This document shows, piece after piece, positions 18,559 through 26,100 of a stretch of DNA of 64,000 bases. The DNA lies in assembly GCA_965247775.1 (NCBI GenBank), contig OZ252031.1, forward strand, positions 310,001 to 374,000, in the 5' to 3' direction. Position 1 is the first letter of the stretch. The number at the start of each line of letters is the position of its first letter. This stretch comes from G965247775 sp965247775. Its GTDB lineage: Bacteria; Chloroflexota; Dehalococcoidia; Bin125. The position numbers and the translations under genes were made by a program. Under the pieces are notes generated by a model that saw only the letters and a list, made by a program, of their open reading frames with translations, ran no database searches and was not told where the DNA came from.

Positions 18559-18869
18559 GGGTGTGCCCCCCTCTGCTCCCCCGCCTCGGGGCCGGGGGAC
18601 CCCCATCGAGGCTAGGGGATAGGCGCGCCGGGCGGCGGGGATGCCCGGCCGGGCGGAACGATCGGGTGGGGGCGGCCCGGATTGCCGGGCCAGGCGCCGC
18701 CTTCATAGGGTGAGCAGGGAGGACCACAGCAGGAGGGGGCCAGGGACGGAGCGTCAGATGCCCGCTGGAATGCGCGATGCTGGGGTGCCGGGTCGTGCGC
18801 GGCGCGTGCTGCTGTGAAGGACTCGGAGGTGGACGCGCGCTGGGTAAGGGGCGGTGCTGGAGGGATGGG

Positions 18870-19250
18870 AAGGAGGGTGTGGAAGCGCTCGTGCGTGCGC
18901 GCAGCCTGGGCGAGGGTCTGGGGTAGCTTCAGGAGGGCGCCTTCAGTCTGATCCTGCTGGATCTGGGCTGCCAGACAGCACCGATCTGGAAACCGTTCGG
19001 CGGGCTCGGCAGGTGTCCGGGGAGACGCCGATCGTGGTGCTGACGGCGCAGAGTTGGGGCGCTTGGCGAGGCCGCGATCAAACTGGGGGGCAGGACGTTG
19101 TGACCAAAGGGCACGCCTCGCCGGCGGCACTGCGGCGCGCGATCCGGTTCGCCGTCGAGCGGCAGCAACTGCTTACTCAGGTGCAGGCCACCGAGCGGCG
19201 GCACCGTCGGTTGCTGGGCCGCGTGCGGATCCGGTCTGTCGGCTGGACGG
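18870..19250 (+). pseudogene. Frameshifted remnant of a response-regulator receiver domain
   Basis: Coding text in changing frames: LQEGAFSLILLDLG (with a phospho-acceptor-like aspartate), then LPDSTDLETVRRARQVSGET, PIVVLTAQSWG, KLGGQDVVTKG (switch lysine) and RRAIRFAVERQQLLTQVQAT. These match beta-3 to alpha-5 of a CheY-like receiver plus the start of a linker. A TAG sits in the frame upstream and the acidic pair of beta-1 is not found, so the N-terminus is gone. The 311 bases before it (18559-18869) contain no gene that I can see. Confidence 0.6.
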
Positions 19251-19265
19251 GGAGTAGCGGTCGCT

Positions 19266-19520
19266 CTATGTGAACAGCGCGCTGGCGCGCCTGCTAAGGC
19301 GGGCGGCGGCGGCCTGCCAGGGCACACCGCCGCCGGTGCGGTAGGCGTGGAGGAGTTGCGGCAGCACGGCACTGGTACCGGCGGCGAAGCGGGCCAGCGG
19401 GCCCTCGTGGCGCAGCGCGTCGTAGAGGCCGAGACGATCGCCGAGATGGACGCTTCGCGTCTCCAGCGTGGCGATCGTCGAGTTGACCAAGCGGTCAGCG
19501 AATGTGTCCGGGCCGGTCAT
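19266..19520 (-). pseudogene. Internally deleted SAM-methyltransferase remnant (winged-helix N-terminus only)
   Basis: 84 codons. The first 37 residues (DTFADRLVNSTIATLETRSV, then HLGDRLGLYDALRHEG) are the N-terminal dimerisation/winged-helix part of a class I methyltransferase. The next piece, LPQLLHAYRTGGGVPWQ, is a segment that in full-length relatives lies about 60 residues further on. The SAM-binding domain is absent. The reading frame is kept across the junction. A second remnant of the same family with similar architecture lies at 48094. Not functional as a methyltransferase. Confidence 0.6.
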
Positions 19521-19579
19521 CGGATCCTCCGTACGCTACTTCTTCAGTGGCCCGACAGGTACCCGGACCGCGGTCGCAC

Positions 19580-20077
19580 TCAGCGGATCTTGGGAGCGCC
19601 AGCGGCGAGGGCGATGACGGCGTCGGGGTCGAGGCGGTAGGGAAGCCACGCGCGCGAGTGCTGCAGGCCGAGGCCGTGGTAGAACTCGCGGGCCGGGTTC
19701 CAGTCCAGCACAGCCAGCTCCAGCCGGCGCCAGCCGCGATCCAGAGCGACGCGGGCGCAGGCAGCCATGAGGGTGCGGCCCACGCCCCGGCCACGCATCT
19801 CCTCGTCCACGAAGAGGTCCTCCAGGTAGAGACCGGGGCGGCCCTCCCAGGTGGAGTAGTTGGGCAAGAAGAGGGCGAAGCCCGCAGCGCTGCCTTCCCA
19901 CTCAGCGATGAGCGTCTCGAAGCGAGGCTGGGGGCCGAAGCCGTCGCGGAGGACGTCGGCCTCGCTGAGGCGCACCGTCTCGGGTGGTTCGTGCTCGAAG
20001 GCGGCGAGCGCGCGGACGAAGCGGACGATGGTAGCGGCGTCGTCGGGGCGGGCGAAGCGAACGTGGACGTCGCTCAC
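19580..20077 (-). CDS. GNAT-family N-acetyltransferase (diamine/SSAT-like)
   Basis: 165 residues. VRFARPDDAATIVRFVRALA opens the fold. LEDLFVDEEMRGRGVGRTLM near residue 88 is motif A with R-G-x-G-V-G, the acetyl-CoA pyrophosphate loop, and ELAVLDWNPAREFYHGLG is motif B with the conserved N-x-x-A-x-x-F-Y. Wording in motif A/B resembles spermidine/diamine acetyltransferases, but the acceptor is not certain. Its start overlaps the stop of the small membrane-protein gene by four bases, so the two are translationally coupled. Confidence 0.88.
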   Translation of the reverse strand: MSDVHVRFARPDDAATIVRFVRALAAFEHEPPETVRLSEADVLRDGFGPQPRFETLIAEWEGSAAGFALFLPNYSTWEGRPGLYLEDLFVDEEMRGRGVGRTLMAACARVALDRGWRRLELAVLDWNPAREFYHGLGLQHSRAWLPYRLDPDAVIALAAGAPKIR

Positions 20078-20256
20078 GTGCGGCGCCAGGCGAGCGCGAG
20101 GCCGGCTAGCGGCAGCGGCAGGCCGAAGACCATGCCGTACTCCCAGGCAAAGAGCAGCGAGGCGGCGACGCCCAGGCCGACGAGGACACGCTGCGAAGGC
20201 AGCCTGCGGGCGCGGTGGGAGGGTCCGGCGACGGTGATGCGGGCCATGTCGTGCAT
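20074..20256 (-). CDS. Small hypothetical membrane protein
   Basis: 60 residues. After a basic N-terminus (SHRARRLPSQRV) the protein has one long or two short hydrophobic segments (LVGLGVAASLLFAWEYGMVF, GLPLPLAGLALAW) and ends in arginines. Its stop codon overlaps the GNAT start (ATGA), which supports it being translated. No family recognised. Confidence 0.5.
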   Translation of the reverse strand: MHDMARITVAGPSHRARRLPSQRVLVGLGVAASLLFAWEYGMVFGLPLPLAGLALAWRRT

Positions 20257-20283
20257 TGTGCCACGTCGCTCGGAGGCCGGGGT

Positions 20284-21192
20284 TCAGACGCTCGAGCGAT
20301 CGGCGAGGAAGGCGCGGATGGCGTCGGCGATTTCATCGGGGGCGTCCTCCTGGATGTAGTGCTTGGCGCTGGGGAGTTCCACGAGCCGGTGGTCGGCGAA
20401 GGTCTCCTGCCAGCGGGGGATGTAGTTCTTGGGCTTGAATCCGAAGTCCTTCATGCCCCAGACGAGCAACAGGGGCGTGCCCGTCATGCGCTCGGTCACG
20501 CGGCTGGCGAGCTGGTCCAGCCAAGGCCGGGCGGCGCGGATCTCCCGCGGAAAGACAGCGACGCCCTCGCGCTGGCCGGGAGGCTGCACGGCCTCGTAGT
20601 GGCGTTTCTCCTCGGCGCTGAGCTTGCGGCGCATGGCGATGGGCATCATCCGCCGGACGAAGAAGTTGCGACGCCGGATGGCCCACTGGAGCGGCGGCGA
20701 GGACATGATGGCGCTGAAGGTGCGGGCGCTGCGGTCGTCGGCGGGCCAGGCCCAGGTGTTGCCGAAGATGAGGCCACGGACGCGCCCGGGGTGTTCGGAG
20801 GCGACCCACATGCCGATGGGCCCGCCCCAGTCCTGGCCCATGACGGAGAAGTCCTCCAGGCGCAGGTGGTCGACGAGTTCGAGGGCGACGCGGGCGTGTT
20901 CGCCCGGCGTGTAGCCGTAGGTCTGGGGCCGCACGGAGAGGCCGAAGCCGGGGTAGTCGAGGGCGATGCAGCGCATCTCGCCGCGCAGCGATCGCACGAT
21001 ATGGCGGTAGAGGAAGCTCCAGGTGGGATTGCCGTGAAAGAAGAGGATGGTGGGGACCAGGCGGCCGCTGCCGTCGTCGGGCGGGGCTTCGTCGATGTAG
21101 TGAACGGGGCCGGCGGAGCTGTCGAACCAGCGGGACTGGAAAGGGAAGAGGTCGCGCGAGGGCGTGAAGTCGGGACGGAGTGGGTTGGCCAG
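20284..21192 (-). CDS. Haloalkane dehalogenase-like alpha/beta-hydrolase, probable CTG start
   Basis: 302 residues if started at CTG 21192. HGNPTWSF near residue 54 gives the oxyanion/halide asparagine, VMGQDWGGPIG near 118 the nucleophile aspartate followed by the halide-binding tryptophan, and KHYIQEDAPDEIA near 277 the catalytic histidine. These define haloalkane dehalogenases rather than esterases. The family N-terminus (RPDFTPSRDLFPFQSRWFDS) lies before any in-frame ATG or usable GTG; the only codon five bases after a perfect AGGAGGT (21198-21204) is CTG. A GTG at 21199 is in another frame and overlaps the Shine-Dalgarno site. Confidence 0.85.
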   Translation of the reverse strand: MANPLRPDFTPSRDLFPFQSRWFDSSAGPVHYIDEAPPDDGSGRLVPTILFFHGNPTWSFLYRHIVRSLRGEMRCIALDYPGFGLSVRPQTYGYTPGEHARVALELVDHLRLEDFSVMGQDWGGPIGMWVASEHPGRVRGLIFGNTWAWPADDRSARTFSAIMSSPPLQWAIRRRNFFVRRMMPIAMRRKLSAEEKRHYEAVQPPGQREGVAVFPREIRAARPWLDQLASRVTERMTGTPLLLVWGMKDFGFKPKNYIPRWQETFADHRLVELPSAKHYIQEDAPDEIADAIRAFLADRSSV

Positions 21193-21227
21193 GGCGCACC
21201 TCCTGCGCGGATGCTAGATCGTGCGGC

Positions 21228-22067
21228 TCAGTTCGGGACGGCCCCGCCGGCGGTGAGGAAGACCTGGGGCCGCCCGCCCGCCGGGTGGGGGCGCACGAGC
21301 GCCTCCACGCCGTAGCAGCGCCGTAGGTTGTCCTCCGTTACGACCGTCGCGGGGGAGCCGTCGGCGATCAAGCGCCCACCCTGGAGCATCATGAGGCGAT
21401 CGCAGGTCAGCGCGGCCAGGTTGACGTCGTGGATGACGGCGAGCACCGTCAGCCCGCGCTCGGCGGTGAGACGGCGGAGGACGGTGAAGAAGGCCATCTG
21501 CTGGGCCAGGTCCAGGTTATGTGTGGGCTCGTCCAAGAGGAGGATGCGTGGCTCCTGCGCGAGGGCCATGGCCAGCGAAACACGCTGGCGTTCGCCGCCC
21601 GAGAGCTGGCGGTAAGAGCGGGCGGCCAGCGCATCGATGCCCACGGCCCGCATCGCCTGGAGGGCGCCGTCGCGGTCCCGGGCGGTGGGGCCGCGCAGCC
21701 AGCCGACGTGCGGCGCGCGCCCCAGCAGGACGAGTTCTTCGACGGTGAAGTCGAAGGCGACCTCCAACTCCTGCGGGACTAGTGCCAGACGCCGGGCCAG
21801 ATCGCGCCGGCCGTAGTCGCGGCGGGGGCGGCCGTCGATGTGGATGCTGCCGGCGCGGGGGCGCAGGGCGCCGGTGATCAGCCGCAGGGCGGTGGTCTTG
21901 CCGCAGCCGTTGGGGCCCAGCAGGCCCGCGATCTCACTGCGGCGCAACGTGAAGTTCAGGCCCTCCAGCAACGGTGTACGGCCGTAGGCGAAGCGGATAT
22001 CGGCCAGCTTCACGCTGAGGGCGTCTTTGCGGGCGGGGGGAGGGGCGGTGAGGGGGTCAGAAGACAT
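21228..22067 (-). CDS. btuD: ABC transporter ATPase for cobalamin
   Basis: 279 residues from ATG 22067, overlapping the permease 3' end by 11 bases. Walker A LLGPNGCGKTTALRLITG near residue 50, Q-loop VPQELE, signature QLSGGERQRVSLAMAL near 152, Walker B ILLLDEPTHNLD and the switch histidine in VIHDVNLAALTCD are all intact. Family wording is that of FecE/BtuD/HmuV ATPases. Substrate is taken from the riboswitch in front of the operon. C-terminal tail RPHPAGGRPQVFLTAGG is usual for the family. Confidence 0.92.
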   Translation of the reverse strand: MSSDPLTAPPPARKDALSVKLADIRFAYGRTPLLEGLNFTLRRSEIAGLLGPNGCGKTTALRLITGALRPRAGSIHIDGRPRRDYGRRDLARRLALVPQELEVAFDFTVEELVLLGRAPHVGWLRGPTARDRDGALQAMRAVGIDALAARSYRQLSGGERQRVSLAMALAQEPRILLLDEPTHNLDLAQQMAFFTVLRRLTAERGLTVLAVIHDVNLAALTCDRLMMLQGGRLIADGSPATVVTEDNLRRCYGVEALVRPHPAGGRPQVFLTAGGAVPN

Positions 22068-23151
22068 AGGTCCCCCTGGCCCGGCGCAGCAAGAAGAGGA
22101 AGAAGGGTCCGCCGACGATGCCGGTGACGACGCCGAGCGGGATCTCGGTGGGGGAGAGCACTGTGCGCGCAACGAGGTCGGCGAGGACGACGAAGATGGC
22201 GCCGTAGAGCGCCGAGGCCCAGAGCAGACGTCGATGGTCAGGGCCGATGAGGAGTCGGAGGACATGGGGCGTGATCAGGCCCACGAAGGCGACGAGCCCG
22301 GCCGCGGCCACGGCCGCCGCCGTCAGCAGGGAGGAGGCGACGATGAGACTCAGCTTGAGCTGCTCGACGGGGACGCCGAGCGCCGCGGCGTGCTCTTCGC
22401 CCAGCGCCAGGGTGTTCAAGGGGTGGGCGAGGGCGCGCGCGATGGTGAAGGCGATGGCAACGATGGGCAGGAGCAGGATGAACTGGTCCCAGCCTACGGT
22501 GCCGACGCCGCCCAGCAGCCAGGAGAAGATCGCGCCGAGGCGGAATTGGGAGTCGCTCTGGGTGAGCATGATGAAGGACATGACGGCGCTGAGGAAGGCG
22601 CCGACGGCGACTCCGGCCAGCAGCAGGGTGGTGACGGCGACGCGCCCGTCGCTGCGGGCCAGCAGGTAGACCAGCAAGACGGTGGCGAGGCTGCCGAGAA
22701 AGGCCAGCGCGGGCGCCCAGGAGAAGCCGTAGACGATGAAACCCGCCTGGGGCGCGATGAGGAAGCCGATGACGGCGGCGAAGGCGGCGCCGCTGCTGGC
22801 GCCGATGATGAACGGGTCCACGAGGGGGTTGCGGAAAATGCCCTGGAAGACCACGCCAGCCACGCTGAGGGCTGCCCCCACCAGCGCCGCGGCGGCGACG
22901 CGCGGCAGCCGGATCTGCCGCAGGATGGTTTCCTCCGCGTCGGTCCAGGTCTGATGCAGTTCCACGCCGGGGAGCCAGTCGACGAGGATGCGGACGGTCT
23001 CGCCGAAGCTGATCTCGGCCGTGCCGACGGCGGTTGCGCCCGCGATGGCGAGGGCCAGGAGCGCGACGCCGCTCAGCAAGATCAGCGCCGTCCCGGCCGG
23101 GCGTTGCAGCAGGGCGGGCCGGCGTTGCAGCGAGAGGCGCAGGGTGCTCAT
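22057..23151 (-). CDS. btuC: FecCD-family permease for cobalamin
   Basis: 364 residues, around ten membrane helices. LPRVAAAALVGAALSVAGVV, FQGIFRNPLVDPFIIGASSG and GLVAFVGLITPHVLRLLIGP are the classic BtuC/FecCD signatures, the last containing the loop that contacts the ATPase. Second gene of btuFCD; 26 bases after btuF and overlapping btuD. Confidence 0.93.
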   Translation of the reverse strand: MSTLRLSLQRRPALLQRPAGTALILLSGVALLALAIAGATAVGTAEISFGETVRILVDWLPGVELHQTWTDAEETILRQIRLPRVAAAALVGAALSVAGVVFQGIFRNPLVDPFIIGASSGAAFAAVIGFLIAPQAGFIVYGFSWAPALAFLGSLATVLLVYLLARSDGRVAVTTLLLAGVAVGAFLSAVMSFIMLTQSDSQFRLGAIFSWLLGGVGTVGWDQFILLLPIVAIAFTIARALAHPLNTLALGEEHAAALGVPVEQLKLSLIVASSLLTAAAVAAAGLVAFVGLITPHVLRLLIGPDHRRLLWASALYGAIFVVLADLVARTVLSPTEIPLGVVTGIVGGPFFLFLLRRARGTYVF

Positions 23152-23177
23152 CGGATCGGGGGGCGTTCCCGCGGCCG

Positions 23178-24200
23178 CTAGGGGGTCACCGCGGCCGCGC
23201 GGCGGGCGTCATCCAGCGCGGCGGCAACCTGCTCCAGGGCATCGACGAGGCCGACGCCGACACTGAAGAGATCGTTGGGCAGGGGCACGACCTGGTCGCC
23301 GCGGACGGCGCTGATCAGGTCCCAACCGGTGCGTTGCCCGACCTGTTCGACGGAGACGGGGTTGAAGGTGAGTTCGCCGGCGAACTCCTTGGAGTCGAGC
23401 AGAAGGATGACTTCGGGGTCGCGCGTGATGATCGCTTCCCAGTTCACCTGCGGGAAGTCGATCGCAGCGTCGGCGAAGATATTGACGCCACCGGCGAGGG
23501 TCAGGATCTCGTCGTGGATGGAGCCGGGGCCGATGGTGTAGGGCTGGGATGGGGTGGTTTGGTCGACCTCCAGGTAGACGCGCAGGGGGGAGACGTCCGT
23601 GGCCCCGGCGGCGACGGCGTCGATGCGCGCCTGCAAGCCGGCGACCAGCGTCTCGGCGGCGTCCGTCACGCCGAGCAGGCGCCCGATCGTGCCGAGCTGC
23701 GTCAGCACCTCCGCGATACTGGCGGGGAAGTCAAGCACGAAGATCGGCAGTCCGAGTTCGCGCGCGCCGGCGCGGAGGTCGTCGGTGCCGTCCTGCGCGG
23801 CGATAATGAGGTCGGGCTCGAGTTGGGCGAGCGCTTCCAGGTTGTAGACAAAGTTGTTGCCTCCAATGGAGGCGGTCTGCGGCAGGCGGTCGAGGGAGAA
23901 GTCGTCCGTGCCGATGATGCGGCCGTCCTGGCCCAGATCGATGACCAGGTCCACGACGGACGGCAGGACGGCGACGAGACGCTGGGGTGACGCGTGGAGG
24001 GTGAGGCTGGCGCCGTCATCATCGACGAGTGTGAGGGGGAAGGCGGATTCAGGCGTCGCGGCGGACTGGGAGGGCGCCGCGGCGGTTGCGCTGCCATCGT
24101 CATCACCGCCGCACGCCGCGAGGATCAGGCCGGCCAGCGCCAGCAGCAGCAGAATCAGGATCCCGCGTCGATCACGGGAGACAGTCGTGTACCCACGCAC
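23178..24200 (-). CDS. btuF: Cobalamin-binding lipoprotein of the ABC transporter
   Basis: 340 residues. A hydrophobic signal with lipobox LILAAC places the modified cysteine near residue 30, so the protein is anchored outside the membrane. An acidic, Ser/Ala-rich linker follows, then a periplasmic-binding-protein type III fold: PQRLVAVLPSVVDLVIDLGQ, RIIGTDDFSL, LEALAQLEPDLIIAAQDGTD and NWEAIITRDPEVILLLDSKE, as in BtuF and siderophore binders. Start taken at GTG 24200. A cobalamin riboswitch lies 130 bases upstream on the same strand, which fixes the ligand. Confidence 0.9.
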   Translation of the reverse strand: MRGYTTVSRDRRGILILLLLALAGLILAACGGDDDGSATAAAPSQSAATPESAFPLTLVDDDGASLTLHASPQRLVAVLPSVVDLVIDLGQDGRIIGTDDFSLDRLPQTASIGGNNFVYNLEALAQLEPDLIIAAQDGTDDLRAGARELGLPIFVLDFPASIAEVLTQLGTIGRLLGVTDAAETLVAGLQARIDAVAAGATDVSPLRVYLEVDQTTPSQPYTIGPGSIHDEILTLAGGVNIFADAAIDFPQVNWEAIITRDPEVILLLDSKEFAGELTFNPVSVEQVGQRTGWDLISAVRGDQVVPLPNDLFSVGVGLVDALEQVAAALDDARRAAAVTP

Positions 24201-24330
24201 GCCACATTCCGTTCCTGCCCAGAGGAGGGAGCGGCGGGAGCGAGTCGCGGGAGGCTGGTCGCGGATCGAAGAGGCGACCGGCCGGCGCGGCTGGTCGCCC
24301 AGCGCCAGGCCCTTCCTCGAAGGCCCTTTT

Positions 24331-24450
24331 CAGGCGTGGGACGGCGCGAGTGTTCGGGCTTCCTCGACGAGCGAGGTTACCGTTGCGGGACAGCACCGGA
24401 CTTGCACCGGCTTCCCCCGCGACGCCCCCATTGGTCGGAGGCAGCGTGAC
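24331..24450 (-). promoter_or_regulatory. Cobalamin (adenosylcobalamin) riboswitch
   Basis: On the reverse strand the conserved core reads GGGGGAAGCCGGTGCAAGTC, then CGGTGCTGTCCCGCAACGGT followed by AA, and about 20 bases later the B12-box-like AGCCCGAACACTCGCGCC. A stem beginning GCTGCCTCC precedes the core. This is the standard cobalamin riboswitch order. It stands between the last small open frame and btuF. A GGGCCTTC/AAGGGCCT hairpin around 24305-24330 may be part of the expression platform; no T-run follows, so control may be translational. Confidence 0.9.
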
Positions 24451-24493
24451 AGGGCGGCGGGGGCGGGGTCAAGCGACGCGCGCCGCGAGCGGG

Positions 24494-24658
24494 TCAGGAG
24501 GAGTTCCGGGCCTCGGGCCGCAAGCCCTCGACGATGTGGACCGCCTCCGGGATCCGCTCGCGGATGGTGTCGGAGGCCTGCCCCGGCGGCAGGGCGTCGC
24601 GGTCGAGGAGGTCGGCGCTGAGCTGGACGACGCTGCGCACGTTGTTGCGTTCATGCAT
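24494..24658 (-). CDS. Small hypothetical protein
   Basis: 54 codons from ATG 24658 (MHERNNVRSVVQLSADLLDR, ending IVEGLRPEARNSS). The predicted peptide is amphipathic and helix-like and lies on the same strand as arginase, 60 bases after it. No family recognised and no strong ribosome site, so it may be a leftover of a larger gene. Confidence 0.25.
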   Translation of the reverse strand: MHERNNVRSVVQLSADLLDRDALPPGQASDTIRERIPEAVHIVEGLRPEARNSS

Positions 24659-24719
24659 CGTTTTGGGCCACGCTCTCGCGGAGGTCAGCGTCGTTGGGCA
24701 TCGCGTCCCCCGGGTCGGG

Positions 24720-25625
24720 CTAGAGGATCCGACGCCCAAGGGCGGAGAGCGCGAGCTGGGCGCCGACTTCGGCCGTGGCGTTGGCGCGGTCCAGGGCGGG
24801 GTTGGTTTCGACGATGTCCATGCCGGCGAGGGCGCCAGCGTCGTGGACGAGTTCCATGAGGAGATGGGACTCGCGGTAGCTGAGGCCGCCGCGGACGGGC
24901 GTGCCCACGCCGGGGGCGACGGCGGGATCGACGGCGTCCATGTCGAGGCTGACGTGCAGGGGCTGGGCGCCGTCCTGCGTGGCTACGGCGAGGGCGCGCT
25001 CCGCCATGGGGCCGATACCGTGGCGATCGATGTCGGTCATGGTGAGGGCGATGACGCCCGATTCGCGGACGATCGTTTTCTCGCGCTTGTCCAGGTCGCG
25101 GATGCCGAAAAGCACGGTGTGCTGCGGCCGGACGGCGGGGGCGATGCCGCCGATGCGGACGAGGGGCTCGGGCCCGCGGCCCAGCAGCGCGGCGAGGGGC
25201 ATGCCGTGGACGTTGCCCGAGGGGGAGGTTTCCGGAGTGTTCATGTCGGCGTGGGCGTCGACCCAGATCAGCCCCAACGGCCGATCCGCGAGGGCCGCCG
25301 CGACGCCGCTGATCGAACCCATGGCGAGGCTGTGGTCGCCGCCTAGGGTGAGCGGCAGGGCGCCATCCGCGACGGTCTCGCGGACGCGGTCGGCCAGATC
25401 CTCGCAGACGCCGGCGATCGCGCCGGCATAACGCTGGCGCTCGTCGCCGAGGGGGGTGCTCTCGGGGATGGGGACGTTGATGTTGCCGCGATCCCGCACG
25501 TCGTGACCGAGCGCGGCGAGGCGGGCGGCAAGGCCGGTCAGGCGCAGGGCGCTGGGGCCCATGTCGGGCCCGCGGCGACCGGCGCCGAGGTCGAGCGGCA
25601 CGCCGATCAGGTGGATGGTGGCCAT
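24720..25625 (-). CDS. rocF: Arginase / ureohydrolase
   Basis: 301 residues from ATG 25625. All manganese-site motifs are present: PLTLGGDHSLAMGSI near residue 98, IWVDAHADMNTPETSPSGNVHGMP (read in two parts) near 124, and HVSLDMDAVDPAVAPGVGTP near 230. This separates arginase from other ureohydrolases reasonably well; it would split arginine into ornithine and urea. A GTG six bases earlier is in frame, but TACGCT-N6-ATG (25637-25632) marks the ATG as a leaderless start. No ornithine pathway genes adjoin. Confidence 0.9.
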   Translation of the reverse strand: MATIHLIGVPLDLGAGRRGPDMGPSALRLTGLAARLAALGHDVRDRGNINVPIPESTPLGDERQRYAGAIAGVCEDLADRVRETVADGALPLTLGGDHSLAMGSISGVAAALADRPLGLIWVDAHADMNTPETSPSGNVHGMPLAALLGRGPEPLVRIGGIAPAVRPQHTVLFGIRDLDKREKTIVRESGVIALTMTDIDRHGIGPMAERALAVATQDGAQPLHVSLDMDAVDPAVAPGVGTPVRGGLSYRESHLLMELVHDAGALAGMDIVETNPALDRANATAEVGAQLALSALGRRIL

Positions 25626-25631
25626 GGGCAC

Positions 25632-25637
25632 AGCGTA
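25632..25637 (-). promoter_or_regulatory. TACGCT -10 element, leaderless promoter of arginase
   Basis: Reverse strand TACGCT, six bases (GTGCCC), then the arginase ATG. No Shine-Dalgarno sequence. This spacing chooses ATG 25625 over the in-frame GTG at 25631. Confidence 0.55.
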
Positions 25638-25733
25638 TCGCAGGGGTTCGGCGACGCCGCGGTTCGCGTAGCCGCCGGGAGCGTGCCGCTATGATCGGCC
25701 CGCGTTGAGGCCGCTGAACGAAACGGAGTCGTC

Positions 25734-26024
25734 ATGGCGCGTCCCGAAAAGCTCGATGACGGAGAAGTGCGCGAGCGGCTGCAGTCGTTGTCCGGCTGGA
25801 CGCTGGCCGAGGGGAAGCTGCACCGTGAGTATGAGTTCGGCAGCTTCGTGGAGGCGTTCGGGTTCATGGCGTCGGCGGCGCTGCGGGCGGAGAAGATGGA
25901 CCACCACCCGGAGTGGTTCAACGTGTACAACCGGGTGGTGGTGGACCTGGCGACCCACGACGCGGGCGGTGTGACGTCGTTCGACTTCGAACTGGCCGCA
26001 GCGATGGAGGCGCTGGCGGGCTGA
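25734..26024 (+). CDS. phhB: 4a-hydroxytetrahydrobiopterin dehydratase (pterin carbinolamine dehydratase)
   Basis: 96 residues, the usual length. LSGWTLAEGKLHREYEF, FGFMASAALRAEKMDHHPEW and NVYNRVVVDLATHDAGGVTS contain the diagnostic K-M-D-H-H-P-E-W active-site histidines. Recycles the pterin cofactor of aromatic amino-acid hydroxylases; no such hydroxylase is in the window, and in many bacteria the protein acts in molybdopterin-related roles. A TATGAT -10-like hexamer is at 25690-25695. Confidence 0.9.
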   Translation: MARPEKLDDGEVRERLQSLSGWTLAEGKLHREYEFGSFVEAFGFMASAALRAEKMDHHPEWFNVYNRVVVDLATHDAGGVTSFDFELAAAMEALAG

Positions 26025-26100
26025 AGTTTGGCGACGCGATCCGGATAGACGGGGGATGCCGCCGCACGCCACGCTGTCCTCGGAAGCCAAGGGGGAAGCG

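Noticed and set aside
24172..24396. 74-codon reverse frame upstream of btuF
   Set aside because: It overlaps the cobalamin riboswitch and has no protein-like pattern.
20215..24621. Several long forward open frames over the reverse-strand btu and dehalogenase genes
   Set aside because: Gly/Ala/Asp/Glu-rich antisense shadows without motifs.
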